Positions 49,229 to 59,629 of a stretch of DNA of 64,000 nucleotides are shown here, in pieces. The stretch comes from Verrucomicrobiota bacterium (GTDB lineage Bacteria; Verrucomicrobiota; Verrucomicrobiia; Limisphaerales; J093), in contig JAOSKK010000001.1 of the NCBI GenBank assembly GCA_027493615.1, forward strand, positions 797,629-861,628, given 5' to 3'. Each line of letters begins with the position of its first letter. The stretch's first letter is position 1. The notes under the pieces were generated by a model, which was not told the origin of the DNA, searched no databases, and saw only the letters and a list, made by a program, of their open reading frames with translations. Made by a program: the position numbers and the translations under genes.

Positions 49229-50575
49229 CTATGGCCGAACCGCCGTGCCGTCGCGCCGACGGACGGGGAGCCAGTAGCCGGGGCGGTCGGCGGGCAGGGG
49301 GAACTTGCTCGCGAGGTTCTCATCGAGATCCACGCCCCAACCGGGAGCTTCGTGGATCCAGAGGTAACCGTCCTTCAGCGTCGGGCAGCCAGGAAAAACG
49401 TCGTAGGTGGCCTGGTTGAACTGGACCATCTCCTGGATGCCGAAGTTGTGGATGGCCAGGTCGAGGTGGGCATTGGCCGCATGGCCCACCGGCGAAACGT
49501 CACCCGGACCGTGCCAGGCGCTACGGACCTGGAACCACTCGGCCAGGGCGGCGAGCTTCCGCGCGACGGTCAGGCCGCCGATCTGCGAGATGTGGACGCG
49601 GATGAAGTCGATCAGCCGTTCGCTGATGAGGCCGACCCATTCGTGGGGGCTGTTGAACAGTTCGCCCATGGCGATGGGCACGGCCGTCTGTTGGCGCAAG
49701 GTGCGGAACCAGCCGATCGCCTCCGGGGCGAAGGGGTCTTCAATGAAGAAGGGCCGGTAGGCTTCGAGGCGTTTGCAGAGGTTGATGGCGTCGATGGGTT
49801 CGACCCGTTCGTGGATGTCGTGCAGCAGTTCGATTTCGTCGCCGCACTTGGTCCGGATGTGGGCGAACATCTCCTCGGTGCTTTTCAGATACGGTCGGGC
49901 GTCCATGTGACTCTCGACAGGCAGGCCGAACTGTTGTTGCTCGAAGTCGGCCGTGCCGGAGAGGTGAGGTGAACCATAGCCGCCGAGCTGGATCCGGATG
50001 TAGCGGAAGCCGCGTTCGCGATGCCGCTGGACGTTGTCCTCGAGTTGGGCGAGGTCACGGCCCGAAGCGTGGGCGTAGCAGGGGACGGCGAAGCGGCACT
50101 TGCCGCCGAGCAACTGATACACGGGCAGGCCCGCGCGCTTGCCTTTGATGTCCCAGAGGGCCTGGTCAAGGCCGCTCAGGGCGTTGTTCAAGACGGGCCC
50201 GTTGCGCCAGTAGGAGCTGGTGTAGGCCGTTTGCCAGAGATCCTCGATGTTGTCCGCGTCGCGGCCGCGACAGAATGGGTCGAGATACTCCTCGACGGCG
50301 GTCTTCACGGTGAGCGGTCGTTGGTTGAACGTGGCGCAGCCGAGGCCGTACAGACCGGGCTCGGAAGTCTCGACCTTGACCACCACGAACCGGATGCCGG
50401 GCTGGGGCGCGGCGAGGATGGGTCGGACCTTGGTGATCTTGAGCGGTCCCAGGGCGGGGGTGGTAGTCGCCGCTGGGGCGGACTCGGCAGCGAGGGCCCC
50501 GGGTTTGAGCAGAAGTCCGGCCGCACCGGTGGTGCCGGCGGTGCCGAGCAGGCGGAGGAGGGAACGACGGTTCAT
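49229..50575 (-). CDS. Tat-exported enolase-superfamily sugar acid dehydratase (mannonate dehydratase-like)
   Basis: 448 residues. Tat signal MNRRSLLRLLGTAGTTGAAG. The enolase-superfamily barrel has RYIRIQLGGYG, ELLHDIHERVEPIDAINLCK (metal Asp and His), FFIEDPFAPEAIGWFRTLRQ (metal Glu), PIAMGELFNSPHEWVGLISE (metal Glu) and SAWHGPGDVSPVGHAANAHL (His), which is the ManD/RspA arrangement. It would dehydrate a sugar acid. It runs on in frame from the upstream symporter gene with no stop, but the ATG lies in an ATGA context expected for an overlapping stop, so two genes are more likely than a fusion. Confidence 0.85.
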   Translation of the reverse strand: MNRRSLLRLLGTAGTTGAAGLLLKPGALAAESAPAATTTPALGPLKITKVRPILAAPQPGIRFVVVKVETSEPGLYGLGCATFNQRPLTVKTAVEEYLDPFCRGRDADNIEDLWQTAYTSSYWRNGPVLNNALSGLDQALWDIKGKRAGLPVYQLLGGKCRFAVPCYAHASGRDLAQLEDNVQRHRERGFRYIRIQLGGYGSPHLSGTADFEQQQFGLPVESHMDARPYLKSTEEMFAHIRTKCGDEIELLHDIHERVEPIDAINLCKRLEAYRPFFIEDPFAPEAIGWFRTLRQQTAVPIAMGELFNSPHEWVGLISERLIDFIRVHISQIGGLTVARKLAALAEWFQVRSAWHGPGDVSPVGHAANAHLDLAIHNFGIQEMVQFNQATYDVFPGCPTLKDGYLWIHEAPGWGVDLDENLASKFPLPADRPGYWLPVRRRDGTAVRP

Positions 50576-51772
50576 GGGTTTGGGGGTTTCTCCCGGGATT
50601 CCGGGGGCGGGACGTTTGCGCCAGTAGGAAGCCAGGATCGAGCCGGACACGTTCATCCAGGGGCCGAAGATGGCCGGGGCCAGGGCGGCTTTGGCGCTCT
50701 GAAGCGTGTTCATGGCCAGGCCCGAGGCCATGCCGCCGTTCTGCATGCCCACCTCGACCGCGACGGTCCGGGCATCCACCACGCTCAAGCGCAGGGCGCG
50801 CGCGGCGTAATAGCCAAGCAAGTAACCAAGCAGGTTGTGCAGCATGGCCGCGCCAAGGAGCGCCAACCCGACCCGCTTGAGATCCTCGCTGGAGCGCGCG
50901 GTGATGATGGCGATGATGAAGCAGATCCCCGCCATGGACACGACGGGCAACGCGCGGTCCATCCAGGTCGAAGGCCCTTTCAACCACAGCTCGACCACCA
51001 GCTTCGCCAGGATCGTCAACGCCAGCATGCTGAAGCCCAGGATCAGACCGCTCTTCAACGCGCCGAGCCAGGCCGTCGGCGTCAACCCCACCAGCACAGC
51101 CAGCCCCAGACCCAGCCCACCCAGGGCGCCCAGCGGCCCCGCCTTCCGGAACCGCGGCACGTTGCCGTAAAGGATGCGGTGCGCCACGAGACCCGCGATC
51201 ACCGGCACGAGAATCATGTTGCAGATGTCCACCATCATCTTGACGAAGCTCACGGCGATGTACTGCCCGGCCAGCAGTTTCATCATCAGCGGCGTCATGA
51301 CCGGCGACATCAACGTCGCCAGCGCCGTCAGGGTCACCGAAAGCGGCACGTTGGCGCGGGCCAGGTAGTTGATGACGTTCGAGGCCACGCCGCTGGGCGC
51401 CGATCCGATCAGGACAATGCCGGCGGCCACCTCGGCCTCGAACCCGAACAGCTTGGCCAGGCCGAAGCCCACAAACGGCATGATGGTGTACTGGAGCGCG
51501 ACCCCCACGATCACCGGCCAAGGCATGGTCAGCACCCGCGTGAAATCCCGCACGCTCAGGGTGGTGCCCATGCCGAACATGATGATCTGGACCAGCGGCG
51601 TGATGAGGTGCCGCAGATCGAATCCGAACCACGTCCCGAAGGCCCAGGGATACGCCATCGAGGCGGCCACAAACGCGAAGACCCAGACGGTGAACGCGTA
51701 CGGACGCAGCCCCCGGTGGCGCGTGAAAGCGACCGCCACCAGCGCGAACAGCGCGACCAGCAGGACCCCCAT
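50572..51772 (-). CDS. Bile acid:sodium symporter family transporter (probable frameshift near the end)
   Basis: About 400 residues, around ten helices: LIMFGMGTTLSVRDF-like VQIIMFGMGTTLSVRDFTRV, IVLIGSAPSGVASNVINYLA, GLVAHRILYGNVPRFRKAGP and VEVGMQNGGMASGLAMNTLQ. Members of this family import organic anions with sodium. In the present sequence the frame stays open into the next gene; one indel in CCCGCCCCC near 50610 would instead give an ending PPPESREKPPNP with TGA overlapping the next ATG. With the dehydratase it probably forms a sugar-acid uptake and breakdown pair. Confidence 0.8.
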
Positions 51773-51775
51773 GGC

Positions 51776-52952
51776 TCAGCGCACTTCCACAATCCGGAGG
51801 TTGCGGAAGGACAAGTCCGTGGTCGGGTCGTGACCTTGCAGGCTGAGCACCCCGGCCTCGGCCCGGTAACCCTGCCGCGCGCTCTGGTGCGGCGGGCGTG
51901 GGTCCGTGAAGTCCGTGACCTGAATGCCGTTGACCCAGGTGGCCAGATGCCTTCCCTGCGCCACAATCGTCATCGTGAACCACTCGCGGTCATTGGACAC
52001 CACCCGCCGCGCCGGTTGCCGGTTGTACAGGCCGCCCGTGCCGTAATCCACTGGCCGGCTGCGGTCGTTCCCTTCCCACTGATTGCGGATCTGGCTCTCG
52101 TACCCGCTCCAGAACTGGCCGCGCTGCGCGCGGAAGAAGACCCCGCTGTTCAGGTGGGTGCCATTGGAGAGGATCTCGAGCTGGAACACGAAGTTGGCAT
52201 ACTCTCCCTCCGACTGGAGATCCCCGTTGCCATCCTTCACGTTCAGCCAGCCTTCGGGGGTCACCGAATAGACCGACTTCCGCCCCGGGATCGCCTGCCA
52301 CCCCGTCAGGTCGCGACCATTGAAGATGCTTTCGAGACCGAGGGGGCGCAGCTTGAGGTTGCGGAAGCGGACCACGCCCTCGCCCTTGAGGTTTTGGAGG
52401 GCGATGGTGCCGCGGGCATGCTTGGAGTCGCGGACATCGACGACGGTCTGGCCGTTGAGCCGGACGACGAGGTGATCGCCTTGGGCGCGGAGTTCGTAGC
52501 GATTCCAGCGGCCGACGGTCGAGACCTCGCCGGACCGGCGGGCGACGAGGTTGATGCTGCCGGTGGGCCAGGTGTCGTGAGCATCGTAGATGTTGACCTC
52601 GTAAGCATTCTCCGCGGTGATCTCCCCTTCGGGAGGACAACGCAGGAAGACGCCGCTGTTCACGGTGGCGTCCACCCAGAATTCGGCTGCGAGCTCGAAG
52701 TCGGCAAACTCGGTCGTGGTGCTGAGCATGCCAGGCCCCGTGCCTGGACGCTGGCTGAGGGCGCCTTCAGTGGCTTCCCATTGCCCCGCGCCGCGTGGTG
52801 CCCAGCCGAAGGTCGTTTCGCCGTCGAAAAGCAGGATCCAGCCGGCGGAGACCTCCGTGGGGCTGAGGGGTGTTGGGGGCGATTGAGCGAGGGCGCTGGT
52901 ACAACACGCGGCCGTGAGGAGAGCCGACGCCAGGCGTTCCGAGAGGTGCATG
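51776..52952 (-). CDS. DUF1080 (3-keto-disaccharide hydrolase-type) secreted protein, two domains
   Basis: 391 residues, intact. Signal peptide MHLSERLASALLTAACCTSA. First DUF1080 domain: GWILLFDGETTFGWAPRGAG, FELAAEFWVDATVNSGVFLR, NAYEVNIYDAHDTWPTGSIN. Second: LESIFNGRDLTGWQAIPGRK, LEILSNGTHLNSGVFFRAQR, WFTMTIVAQGRHLATWVNGI. Concanavalin-like fold; some members hydrolyse 3-keto-glycosides made by exported oxidoreductases, two of which lie in this window. The frame extends upstream to 53191 only through repeat DNA, so the ATG at 52952 is preferred. It lies 3 bp upstream of the symporter gene. Confidence 0.85.
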
Positions 52953-53011
52953 GGGCGGAGCATCCCGCATCCGGCCATGCCGGTCAATTGCGGTGGTGGG
53001 ACGGTGGGCCT

Positions 53012-53114
53012 GTAGGAGTCGAGGTGACGAGACTCAGACGCCAGGGCGGGTGGGACGGTGGGACGGTGGGACGGTGCGACGGTGAGTCTGTAGGAGTCGA
53101 GGTGACGAGACTCA
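53012..53114. repeat. Two family A palindromes flanking a GGGACGGT microsatellite
   Basis: GTAGGAGTCGAGGTGACGAG begins at 53012 and again at 53090. Between them are four 8-bp units (three GGGACGGT and one GCGACGGT, 53052-53083), with further single units at about 52997 and 53131. It lies in the gap between the LamG protein and the DUF1080 gene. Confidence 0.8.
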
Positions 53115-53194
53115 GACGGAGTGGAGGGTGGGACGGTGCGACAGTGCGAACTCAATTCTGGACGGCTGACCCCGCCGGTCGTCAGGGACAAAAA

Positions 53195-53219
53195 AAGGGC
53201 CGGGATGAACCCGGCCCTT
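53195..53219 (-). terminator. Intrinsic terminator after the LamG/Big2 gene
   Basis: 10-bp perfect stem (AAGGGCCGGG / CCCGGCCCTT) with a 5-nt loop; on the reverse strand it is followed by TTTTTTGTCC. It lies 38 bases beyond the stop codon of the LamG gene at 53258. Textbook rho-independent form. Confidence 0.88.
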
Positions 53220-53257
53220 GCACTGTTGCTGTAGGAGCTTCGACGGAGGCGGAGGAA

Positions 53258-56210
53258 CTACTGCCGCATGCGGAAGTACTGGTCAGAGGCGCCAATCGGA
53301 ACCGTGAGCGTCCTGGTGCCGCCCTGTTCAACCGCCCCCTGAGGTATCCACCGTGGTCCAGACGGCGCCGGCACCCAGGCTCGGCGTAACTTGGAGCCCA
53401 AAGCCAGCGGCCGAGCTCGGCCAACTGATCAGCACATTGTTGCCCGAACGCGCAATGGCCAACTCAGGTGGCGTGCTGGGCTCGGGCACCTGGTTCGGGC
53501 CGGCAGCGAAGTTCGCCGTCACCTGCTCCGCCGAGAGTGCCCCTTCCCAGATGCGGAACTCGTTGAACGACCCCCTGGAACATGGCGTCGTTCCATTGCG
53601 AGCGACCGAGCCAGTTGTTGACGTCATTGATGATATTCGGCGGAACCGCGGCCACTCCGGTCGCGACCTGGACGGCATCGCGATAGAGCCGGGCCTGGTT
53701 GCCCGTGTAGTCGTAGATGGCCGCCACGTAGATTTCCGTCCCGGTGGCCAGCGCCGCCCCGGCCGTCAACTGAGTCGGCTCCGTGCCCGTCCGTGGATCA
53801 CGCACGGCGAAGCGGAGGTAAGTGTCTCCCTGCGGCGAGAGGAAGAAGTAGTTGCCGTTGCCGTTGACCACGTCCTCGCCGCCGGCGGAGGTGCCGAAGT
53901 CGAAGATGCGCTGCCAGGCGCCGGATCCTTCCCAGGTTACCCAGGCTTCGAAGGAAAGGTTGACCAGCGAACTGATGATGCCGTTGGGCAGGTCGACGTA
54001 GCCGGCCACGGGATCGGCGGCCGATGCCGTGCCACCGGGCAGATGGAGACGTCCGGTGCCGTCAAAGTCCGCTCCGAAGCCCTTGAGCGTGCCGTGGGCC
54101 GAGCCGACGGAATCCGCGGCCGTCGTGCTGCCGGGGGCCTCATTGAAGCTGTACCGGTGCATGAGCTTCAGGGCCGGCGGGTTAAGGACCGTGATGAGTT
54201 GTGAGACCGGCCGCCCTTGGTACGTGCCGGAGAGGGTGGCGGTGCCCGCTTTGACGGCGGTGTAAGCGCCAGTCGGGGTCACTGTGACCACCTCCGGGTT
54301 GCTGGAGACGAGTTCGCTGAAGCCGGTGACATTCACGTTCTTGAGATTGGCGAAGTTGGCCACGACCTGGGCCTGACCGAAGAAACGAGGTCCGGGCAGG
54401 CTGGTAGCGCTGACCGTCAACGCGACCGATTCCAGGGCACCGGGCGGGCTGAGGGTTGGCCCAAACAGGAAGTTGTTGGCCACGTCGGCATCGCTGAGCT
54501 TGCCGGTGTGCACCCGGACCAGGGCAAGGTAGCCGGACAACGCCTGGCCGAAGTCGAAGTCCGATCCGGCCGTGTTGGCCTGGGCAGCGAGGCGGATGGG
54601 GAGGTCGGCATGCGTGCTCAACGTGCCGACGTTCTTGGTCGTCTTGAGGACGCCATCGGCGTACACCCGGGCGGTGTTGACGCCGTCGTAGGTGTAGACC
54701 AGGTAGTGCCATTGGCCGGCTACCGGGGTGCCGGACCAACCCATGTCGGGGGCTGTCCCAGTGACCGACGGCGCCGTAGGTGCCATTGGCGCCGTAGTTG
54801 AAGGAGAGGTTGCTGCCGGCGGGACCGCCGCGTCGGCCCCACGCCACGAGGGTCTCCTCGTCGGCGATGGCCGGGTTGTAGGCCCAGACCTCGATCGAAC
54901 GGTCGCTGTTGCCATGCAGATCGGCGGTGGTGGTGGGGCCTTCGTAGGCATCGGTGAAGGGCGAAGCGGGATTGAAGCGGACGCCGGCCACGCCGGTGCC
55001 TTCCACATTGGCCACATAGGTGGGACTCCCTGCGGCATAAAGATCACCCGTACCAGCCCGGTTCTCCCAGACGGTGGGGTCGTCACTGACATCACTGGCC
55101 CGCAGGTCGACGAAGAGCGTGCCAGCCACAATCGGCGCCCCCCGTCTGGCGGGCGTTCACGGTGATCGTTTCCTCGTCGGTTCGGCCCTGGAAGGAGAGG
55201 GTGAGTTTGGCCACGCCCGGGCGGACTGCCGTGACGGCGCCGGCCGCGTCGACGGTCAGGACGGACGTGTTATCGGAAGTCAAGGCGACGCCGGGGATGC
55301 CCGCCAGAGGAAGGTTCTGGAAGTTGGCAAAATCGGCGGAACCGGTGACCGTCTGCGTATCGAGCTCGGTCATGGTGGTATTGACGACGTTGAGGTTGAC
55401 GGCCCGCAACGCACCGAGGCGGGCCGGGTCGGTGCTGGGCGTGGCGGGGCCGGCGACGAAGCTGGCGGCGACCTCGAGCGGGTTCAACGCGGTGTCGTAG
55501 ATGCGGAACTCGTCGTAGTTGCCCTGGAACATGGGGTCATTCCACTGCGAGCGGCCGAGCCAGTTGTTGACATCGTTGATGTCCTTGAGGGCCACACCGG
55601 CCGGGCCGGTGGCGAGCAGGACCGCGTTGCTGTAGAGGCGGGAGACGTTGGCGGTGGCGTCGTAGGTGATGGTGAGACAGACCTCGGTCTGGTACTCGAG
55701 CGGGGCACTGGCCGTCAACTGGGTTGGCTCGCCGCCCGTGACGGGGTCGCGCACGGCGAACCGCAGGTAATTCGGACCTTGCGGGGAGCAGAACAGGTAG
55801 GCGCCGTTGCCGTTGACGACGTCCTCGCCCCCGGCGGAGGTGCCGAAGTCAAAGACGCGTTGCCAGGAGGAGCTGGTGCTTTCCCAAGTGACCCACGTCT
55901 CGAAGGTGACGTTCTGCAGGACGTTGATGATGTGGTTCGGGAGGTCCACATAGCCGGCAATGACGTCCGCGGCATCGGCTGAGGCGCCCCCACCGGGCAG
56001 GTAGAGCCGGCCGGCACCGTCGAAGTAGGCGTTGTTGCCTTTCAGCTCGCCGTGGGCGCCGCCCACCGAGTCGTTGACGGTGGTGCCGCCGGTTTCGTTG
56101 AAGCTATAGCGGTGGATGAGGCCGGCCTGCGTGACGAGTGGCAGCGCCAGGGCGGCGACCGTCGTCAGCAACGCGAGTCGGGTCCGACAGGAAGGGGGGT
56201 TCTGGGTCAT
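53258..56210 (-). CDS. Large secreted LamG/Big2 surface protein (4 frameshifts)
   Basis: About 985 residues after joining frames. Signal peptide RLALLTTVAALALPLVTQAG, a LamG domain (HRYSFNETGGTTVNDSVGGA), a Big2 domain (TDNTSVLTV-like SDNTSVLTVDAAGAVTAVRP), a second laminin-G-like domain (GQWHYLVYTYDGVNTARVYA), a second Big2 (VVTVTPTGAYTAVKAGTATL), and a third LamG domain (HRYSFNEAPGSTTAADSVGS). The first and third LamG units are near copies, sharing FDFGTSAGGEDVVNGNG and NDVNNWLGRSQWND. Frame changes lie near 53340, 53575, 54750 and 55130. Probably exported and carbohydrate- or protein-binding. A terminator follows. Confidence 0.78.
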
Positions 56211-56255
56211 GGCACAAGTGGGTCGGGTGTTCACTAACTTAAGCTTGTTAAGGAA

Positions 56256-56284
56256 TGACTAGGGCACTGCGGGGTGACTGTCAA
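56256..56284 (-). promoter_or_regulatory. Possible promoter of the LamG/Big2 gene
   Basis: On the reverse strand TTGACA (56284-56279) is followed after 17 bases by TAGTCATT, a weak -10. The -35 box is exact, and the spacing to the start codon at 56210 is about 50-70 bases. The AT-rich CTTAAGCTTGTTAAG just downstream stands out in this GC-rich DNA. Confidence 0.35.
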
Positions 56285-56462
56285 CGGCGAAGTTGCGGCG
56301 GTTCGTGTTGTAGTCCACCCCACGGACTCCGCTGTATGGGCCCCGGCGCGGCGGCGCGCGACCCTGGCGGAGACGCGGCTTGCGCGGGGTGAACCCGCGG
56401 GGCAAGCTCCGCGCTTCCGCGCCGGCGAAGGCGGCAGGCCTCGGGTGCCGGGCGAACCTCTG

Positions 56463-56951
56463 ATGAGCGATCTGCTTTGGTATGTAGCGCACGTGCGCCC
56501 GCGCTGCGAGAAGAAGCTGGTGGATTACTGCGCGCGTGAGGGTTTCCCGACCACGCTGCCCCTCTACCGGAGCGTGAAGAAGTACCGCGGCAAGACGGTG
56601 ACCTTCCACAAGCCGCTGTTTCCGGGCTACGTCTTCTTGCGGCTGCTCCCGACCCAGCGGCAGCCGGTGTACCAGAGCGACTACGTGGCGAATCTGCTGG
56701 ACGTGCCCGACCAGGCGGAATTCGAGCACCAGTTGAACGACATCCTCTTCGCCGTGGAACAGGAGGTCGAGGTCCGTTTGGCGCCGACGATCGGGCCCGG
56801 GGTCAAGGTGCGGATCAAGAGCGGGCCACTCCAGGGGATCGAGGGCTGGGTGGAGAGCCGCAAAGGCATGGTGGAAGTGCTGCTGCGCCTGGACTTCATC
56901 GGCCAGGCGGCGGCGGTGAAGATGGACGCGACGAACCTCGAGCTTATCTGA
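56463..56951 (+). CDS. NusG-family transcription factor (RfaH/UpxY-like paralogue)
   Basis: 162 residues. NGN domain: LLWYVAHVRPRCEKKLVDYC, KKYRGKTVTFHKPLFPGYVF and LRLLPTQRQPVYQSDYVANL; C-terminal KOW-type segment PGVKVRIKSGPLQGIEGWVE with LLRLDFIGQAAAVKMDATNL. Core NusG genes normally sit beside secE and rplK, which are absent here, so this looks like a specialised paralogue that controls elongation of particular long operons. No exopolysaccharide cluster is visible in the window. ATG at 56463 begins the domain exactly. Its 3' end overlaps the convergent next gene by 8 bases. Confidence 0.85.
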   Translation: MSDLLWYVAHVRPRCEKKLVDYCAREGFPTTLPLYRSVKKYRGKTVTFHKPLFPGYVFLRLLPTQRQPVYQSDYVANLLDVPDQAEFEHQLNDILFAVEQEVEVRLAPTIGPGVKVRIKSGPLQGIEGWVESRKGMVEVLLRLDFIGQAAAVKMDATNLELI

Positions 56952-57546
56952 CGCTGGTGCTGGCGGGTTCCGGTGCCGGCGCACCCGCCACGGCAGCGAA
57001 GATGCCATTCAGTCGGAGCAAGTTGCGACGCAGGGTGAGCACGGAGTGACGGGGCCAATAGCCGCCTTCGTCGCGGATGCGGATGGGCACCCCGAGCTCG
57101 CGCCAATGGGTGAGGATCTGGATGGCCGTGAGATGGCAATGGAAGAAATGGTCCCATCCCCAGAGGCCGGCACCCTGGGTCTGGCACGACTGGCGCAGGC
57201 GCCAACCGTTGCCGACCTTCGTGGGAAGGTCGCGGCCCCGATGCCGGACGACGGCGGGATAGCGGCAAAGGCCCAACAACAGCGGTTCGCACCCCTGGCC
57301 CACCGTCACCGTGAACAGATGACCGGCGGCCGGGGGGACGTTGATGTGCGTTGCCCCGCCCCGCACCGGCGGCACGACCACCCACTCGTGGGCGAGAGGC
57401 GTGTCGGGCCCTACCCGCTCGGGACGGCTGACGGACTCGACTTCCGCCTCAGCAGCGAAGGTGCGGGCGCGGGCGGCGAGGTCGGCGACGGCGTCGTCGC
57501 TGAGCGGGGAGCGGGTGGAGAGTGTGTAATGGAGGGTAAGAGCCAT
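56944..57546 (-). CDS. Conserved-looking hypothetical protein, convergent with NusG paralogue
   Basis: 200 residues, intact: MALTLHYTLSTRSPLSDDAV, VADLAARARTFAAEAEVESV, HEWVVVPPVRGGATHINVPP, AGHLFTVTVGQGCEPLLLGL and THWRELGVPIRIRDEGGYWP. Soluble, no signal peptide; mixed alpha/beta. I do not recognise the family. Support comes from the uninterrupted frame, a sensible ATG and low-bias composition compared with shadow frames. Confidence 0.55.
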   Translation of the reverse strand: MALTLHYTLSTRSPLSDDAVADLAARARTFAAEAEVESVSRPERVGPDTPLAHEWVVVPPVRGGATHINVPPAAGHLFTVTVGQGCEPLLLGLCRYPAVVRHRGRDLPTKVGNGWRLRQSCQTQGAGLWGWDHFFHCHLTAIQILTHWRELGVPIRIRDEGGYWPRHSVLTLRRNLLRLNGIFAAVAGAPAPEPASTSVR

Positions 57547-58104
57547 GGTATCGGGAGCGCCTGCGCGCTCGTGCATTCCCCAAGCAGGGCCGGGCCCGGG
57601 CCACCCTTGCGGGAATGACCCTTCGTTGCATCAGTGGGACGTGCCTCCTTTGGTCCGCCGCCCCGACCGACCCGACCACCACATGCGAAACCATGAGGGG
57701 GAGATTACACCTCGAACGGGCGCTTGAACACCCGGGCGGTCCCGTAAGTCGCGGCGCGTAGCCCAGGCCGGCGCACCTGGCCGGCCGTCGCCGACGCCGT
57801 CGAGCGACCCGCCGCGGCATGGCCATCCCGGGGTACCGGGACGTTTGACGTTGGGCCTTTACCGTTCAGAATCTCCTTGTGAAGACAGGCTTTAGATTCC
57901 TCGGCCCAGGTCTCACCCCCGTCAGGTTCCCGCTCACCGGGCTCGGGCTGGGAGACCAGACGCTGTAGCTCGGAACGCCTGGCACCGCCTCCGGGGTGCC
58001 TTCGACTCCTTTCCTTCGCTGCCCCGCCCGGTTCACAGGCTCCGGGAAGATCCGAGAGGAACCGTCCGTTTCGGAGGCGGAACTCGTGGTGGGAGGCGGG
58101 CCGG
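57547..58104. other. GC-rich intergenic region (0.56 kb), no gene recognised
   Basis: Contains several self-complementary stretches, e.g. GGCACC / GGGTGCC near 57978-57999 and TCCCGGGGTACCGGGA near 57827-57842. No tRNA, tmRNA, SRP RNA, 6S or RNase P core sequence was recognised, but a structured RNA or riboswitch upstream of the PQQ-type gene cannot be excluded. Confidence 0.4.
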
Positions 58105-59597
58105 ATGGGGTGCCTGCTCCTGCTGGCCGGCGGGTGCGGTGTCTTTGCGGCCCGCGCCGAATGGCCGCTCTACCGGGGTCCGCATGGCAATGGTGTCTCC
58201 GAAGAACGGCTGCGCACCGATTGGAACGACCGTCCGCCGCAACGGCTGTGGCGCATGCCGCTCACCAACGGCCTCTCGTCCGTCACCATCAGCGACGGAC
58301 GCGCGTTCACGCAGGTGCGCGCGGGAGGTGTCCTGGATGGCACGGAGCTGTGTGTGGCCCTCGCGGCCGACACCGGCCGGTGGTTGTGGACCCGGCCGGT
58401 GGGGCAGGCCCGTTATCCCGACGGGGGTGTGGGGAGCGACGACGGGCCGCGGAGCACGCCGGTGGTGAGGGAGGGCGGGTGTTCGTCCTGGGAAGCTATC
58501 TGAACCTGCATTGCTTTGACGCGGCGGACGGAACCACGGTCTGGTCGAGGGACCTTCGCGCTGAGCTGGGGGAAGCGTGATTCCCTGGCAGAACGCCGCG
58601 TCGCCGCTGCTCGAGGGGAGCTTCTCCTGTTGAACTGCAACGCTTCTCCGCAGGCGTTGGTTGCCCTGCGGCAGAGCGACGGCGAGTTGGTGTGGCGGTC
58701 CCAGGACGAGCGCATGACGCACGCCACCCCGGTCCCGACCACGATCCTGGGAGAACGGCAGGTGGTTTTTCTGACCCAGTTCGGATTCGTCAGTGTGCGT
58801 CCGCTGACGGGCGAAGCGCTGTGGCGCCACCGTTTCCCATACAACACCTCGACCGGGGCCTCGCCCGCGGTGGACGGGGGAGGTGGTGTATGCCGCCGCG
58901 GCCTACGCGCGCGGGTCGGCCGCGGCGCGGGTGGCGCGGACTGACACGGGCTTCGTGGCGAGCAGCGTGTGGGGGCCGTTATCGACCCGGATGATCCACT
59001 GGAGCACCCCCGTGGCGTTGAACGGGCACGTCTATGGGCTGTTCCGGACAGAACAGCGGGCGGTTGCGCTGCCTGAGCCTGCGGGATGGAGGGTACGCGT
59101 GGGAAGGCCCCGAAGTGGGCCTGGGGGCGATCCTGCTGGTGGACGGGAAGCTGTTGATCGCCACGGAAGGCGGCGAGGTGGTGCTCGCGGAAGCCGATCC
59201 GACGACGTACCGGGAGATCGGGCGTTTCCGGGCGCTGAACGGGCGGGTCTGGAACTCGCCGGCGATCAGCGACGGGGTGCTGTATGTGCGAGGGACGACG
59301 GAACTGGCGGCGTTCGATGTGGCGCCGCCGCGGCCGCGGATGCTGCGGTTGGCGGCAACCTGGGATCCGCTCGGACGAGCGGTGCGCTTCACGGTGACCG
59401 ACGCGGAGGGGCAGCCTCTCCTGCCCACCCAGGCGCAAGCGATCCAACTGCTCGAGGCGACGCACGTTGGGGAAGGCGCTGTGTGGTCGCCGGTCGAGTT
59501 GGTCTGGACCGCGGCCGATGGTGGCCTCCGCGGGGAGGTGCCGGTGCCGCCGGTGGTCACGGGTACCCGCTTTTTTGTGGTGCGCGCGGCGGATTGA
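58105..59597 (+). CDS. PQQ-like beta-propeller repeat lipoprotein (about 4 frameshifts)
   Basis: About 497 residues. N-terminal GCLLLLAGGCGVFAARAEWP is a lipoprotein-type signal with the lipobox LAGGC. Then PLYRGPHGNGVSEERLRTDW, typical of PQQ-like propeller proteins of Verrucomicrobiota/Planctomycetes, and repeats LCVALAADTGRWLWTRPVGQ, LNLHCFDAADGTTVWSRDLR, ALVALRQSDGELVWRSQDER and CLSLRDGGYAWEGPEVGL. The end, TRFFVVRAAD, is a common C-terminal strand. Frame changes lie near 58475, 58590, 58880 and 59065. No catalytic residues are evident, so the role may be structural or ligand-binding. Confidence 0.78.
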
Positions 59598-59629
59598 CCC
59601 ACGGCGCCATCCTGAAATCGTGACAGACT

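Noticed and set aside
49229-51772. Apparent 847-residue fusion of a sodium symporter and a dehydratase
   Set aside because: A Tat signal sits in the middle of the chain, and its ATG lies in an ATGA context. One indel in the nearby C run gives a symporter stop overlapping that ATG, as expected for two adjacent genes.
53052-53083. CRISPR-like short tandem repeats
   Set aside because: Four contiguous 8-bp units with no spacers are a microsatellite, not a CRISPR array.
50021-53389. 1122-residue open frame on the plus strand
   Set aside because: It is antisense to three well-supported minus-strand genes and has His/Arg/Gln-rich low-complexity translation without domains.
57560-57720. Possible SRP RNA or other structured RNA gene on the minus strand
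   Set aside because: Stems can be drawn, but none of the conserved core sequences of known RNAs was found.
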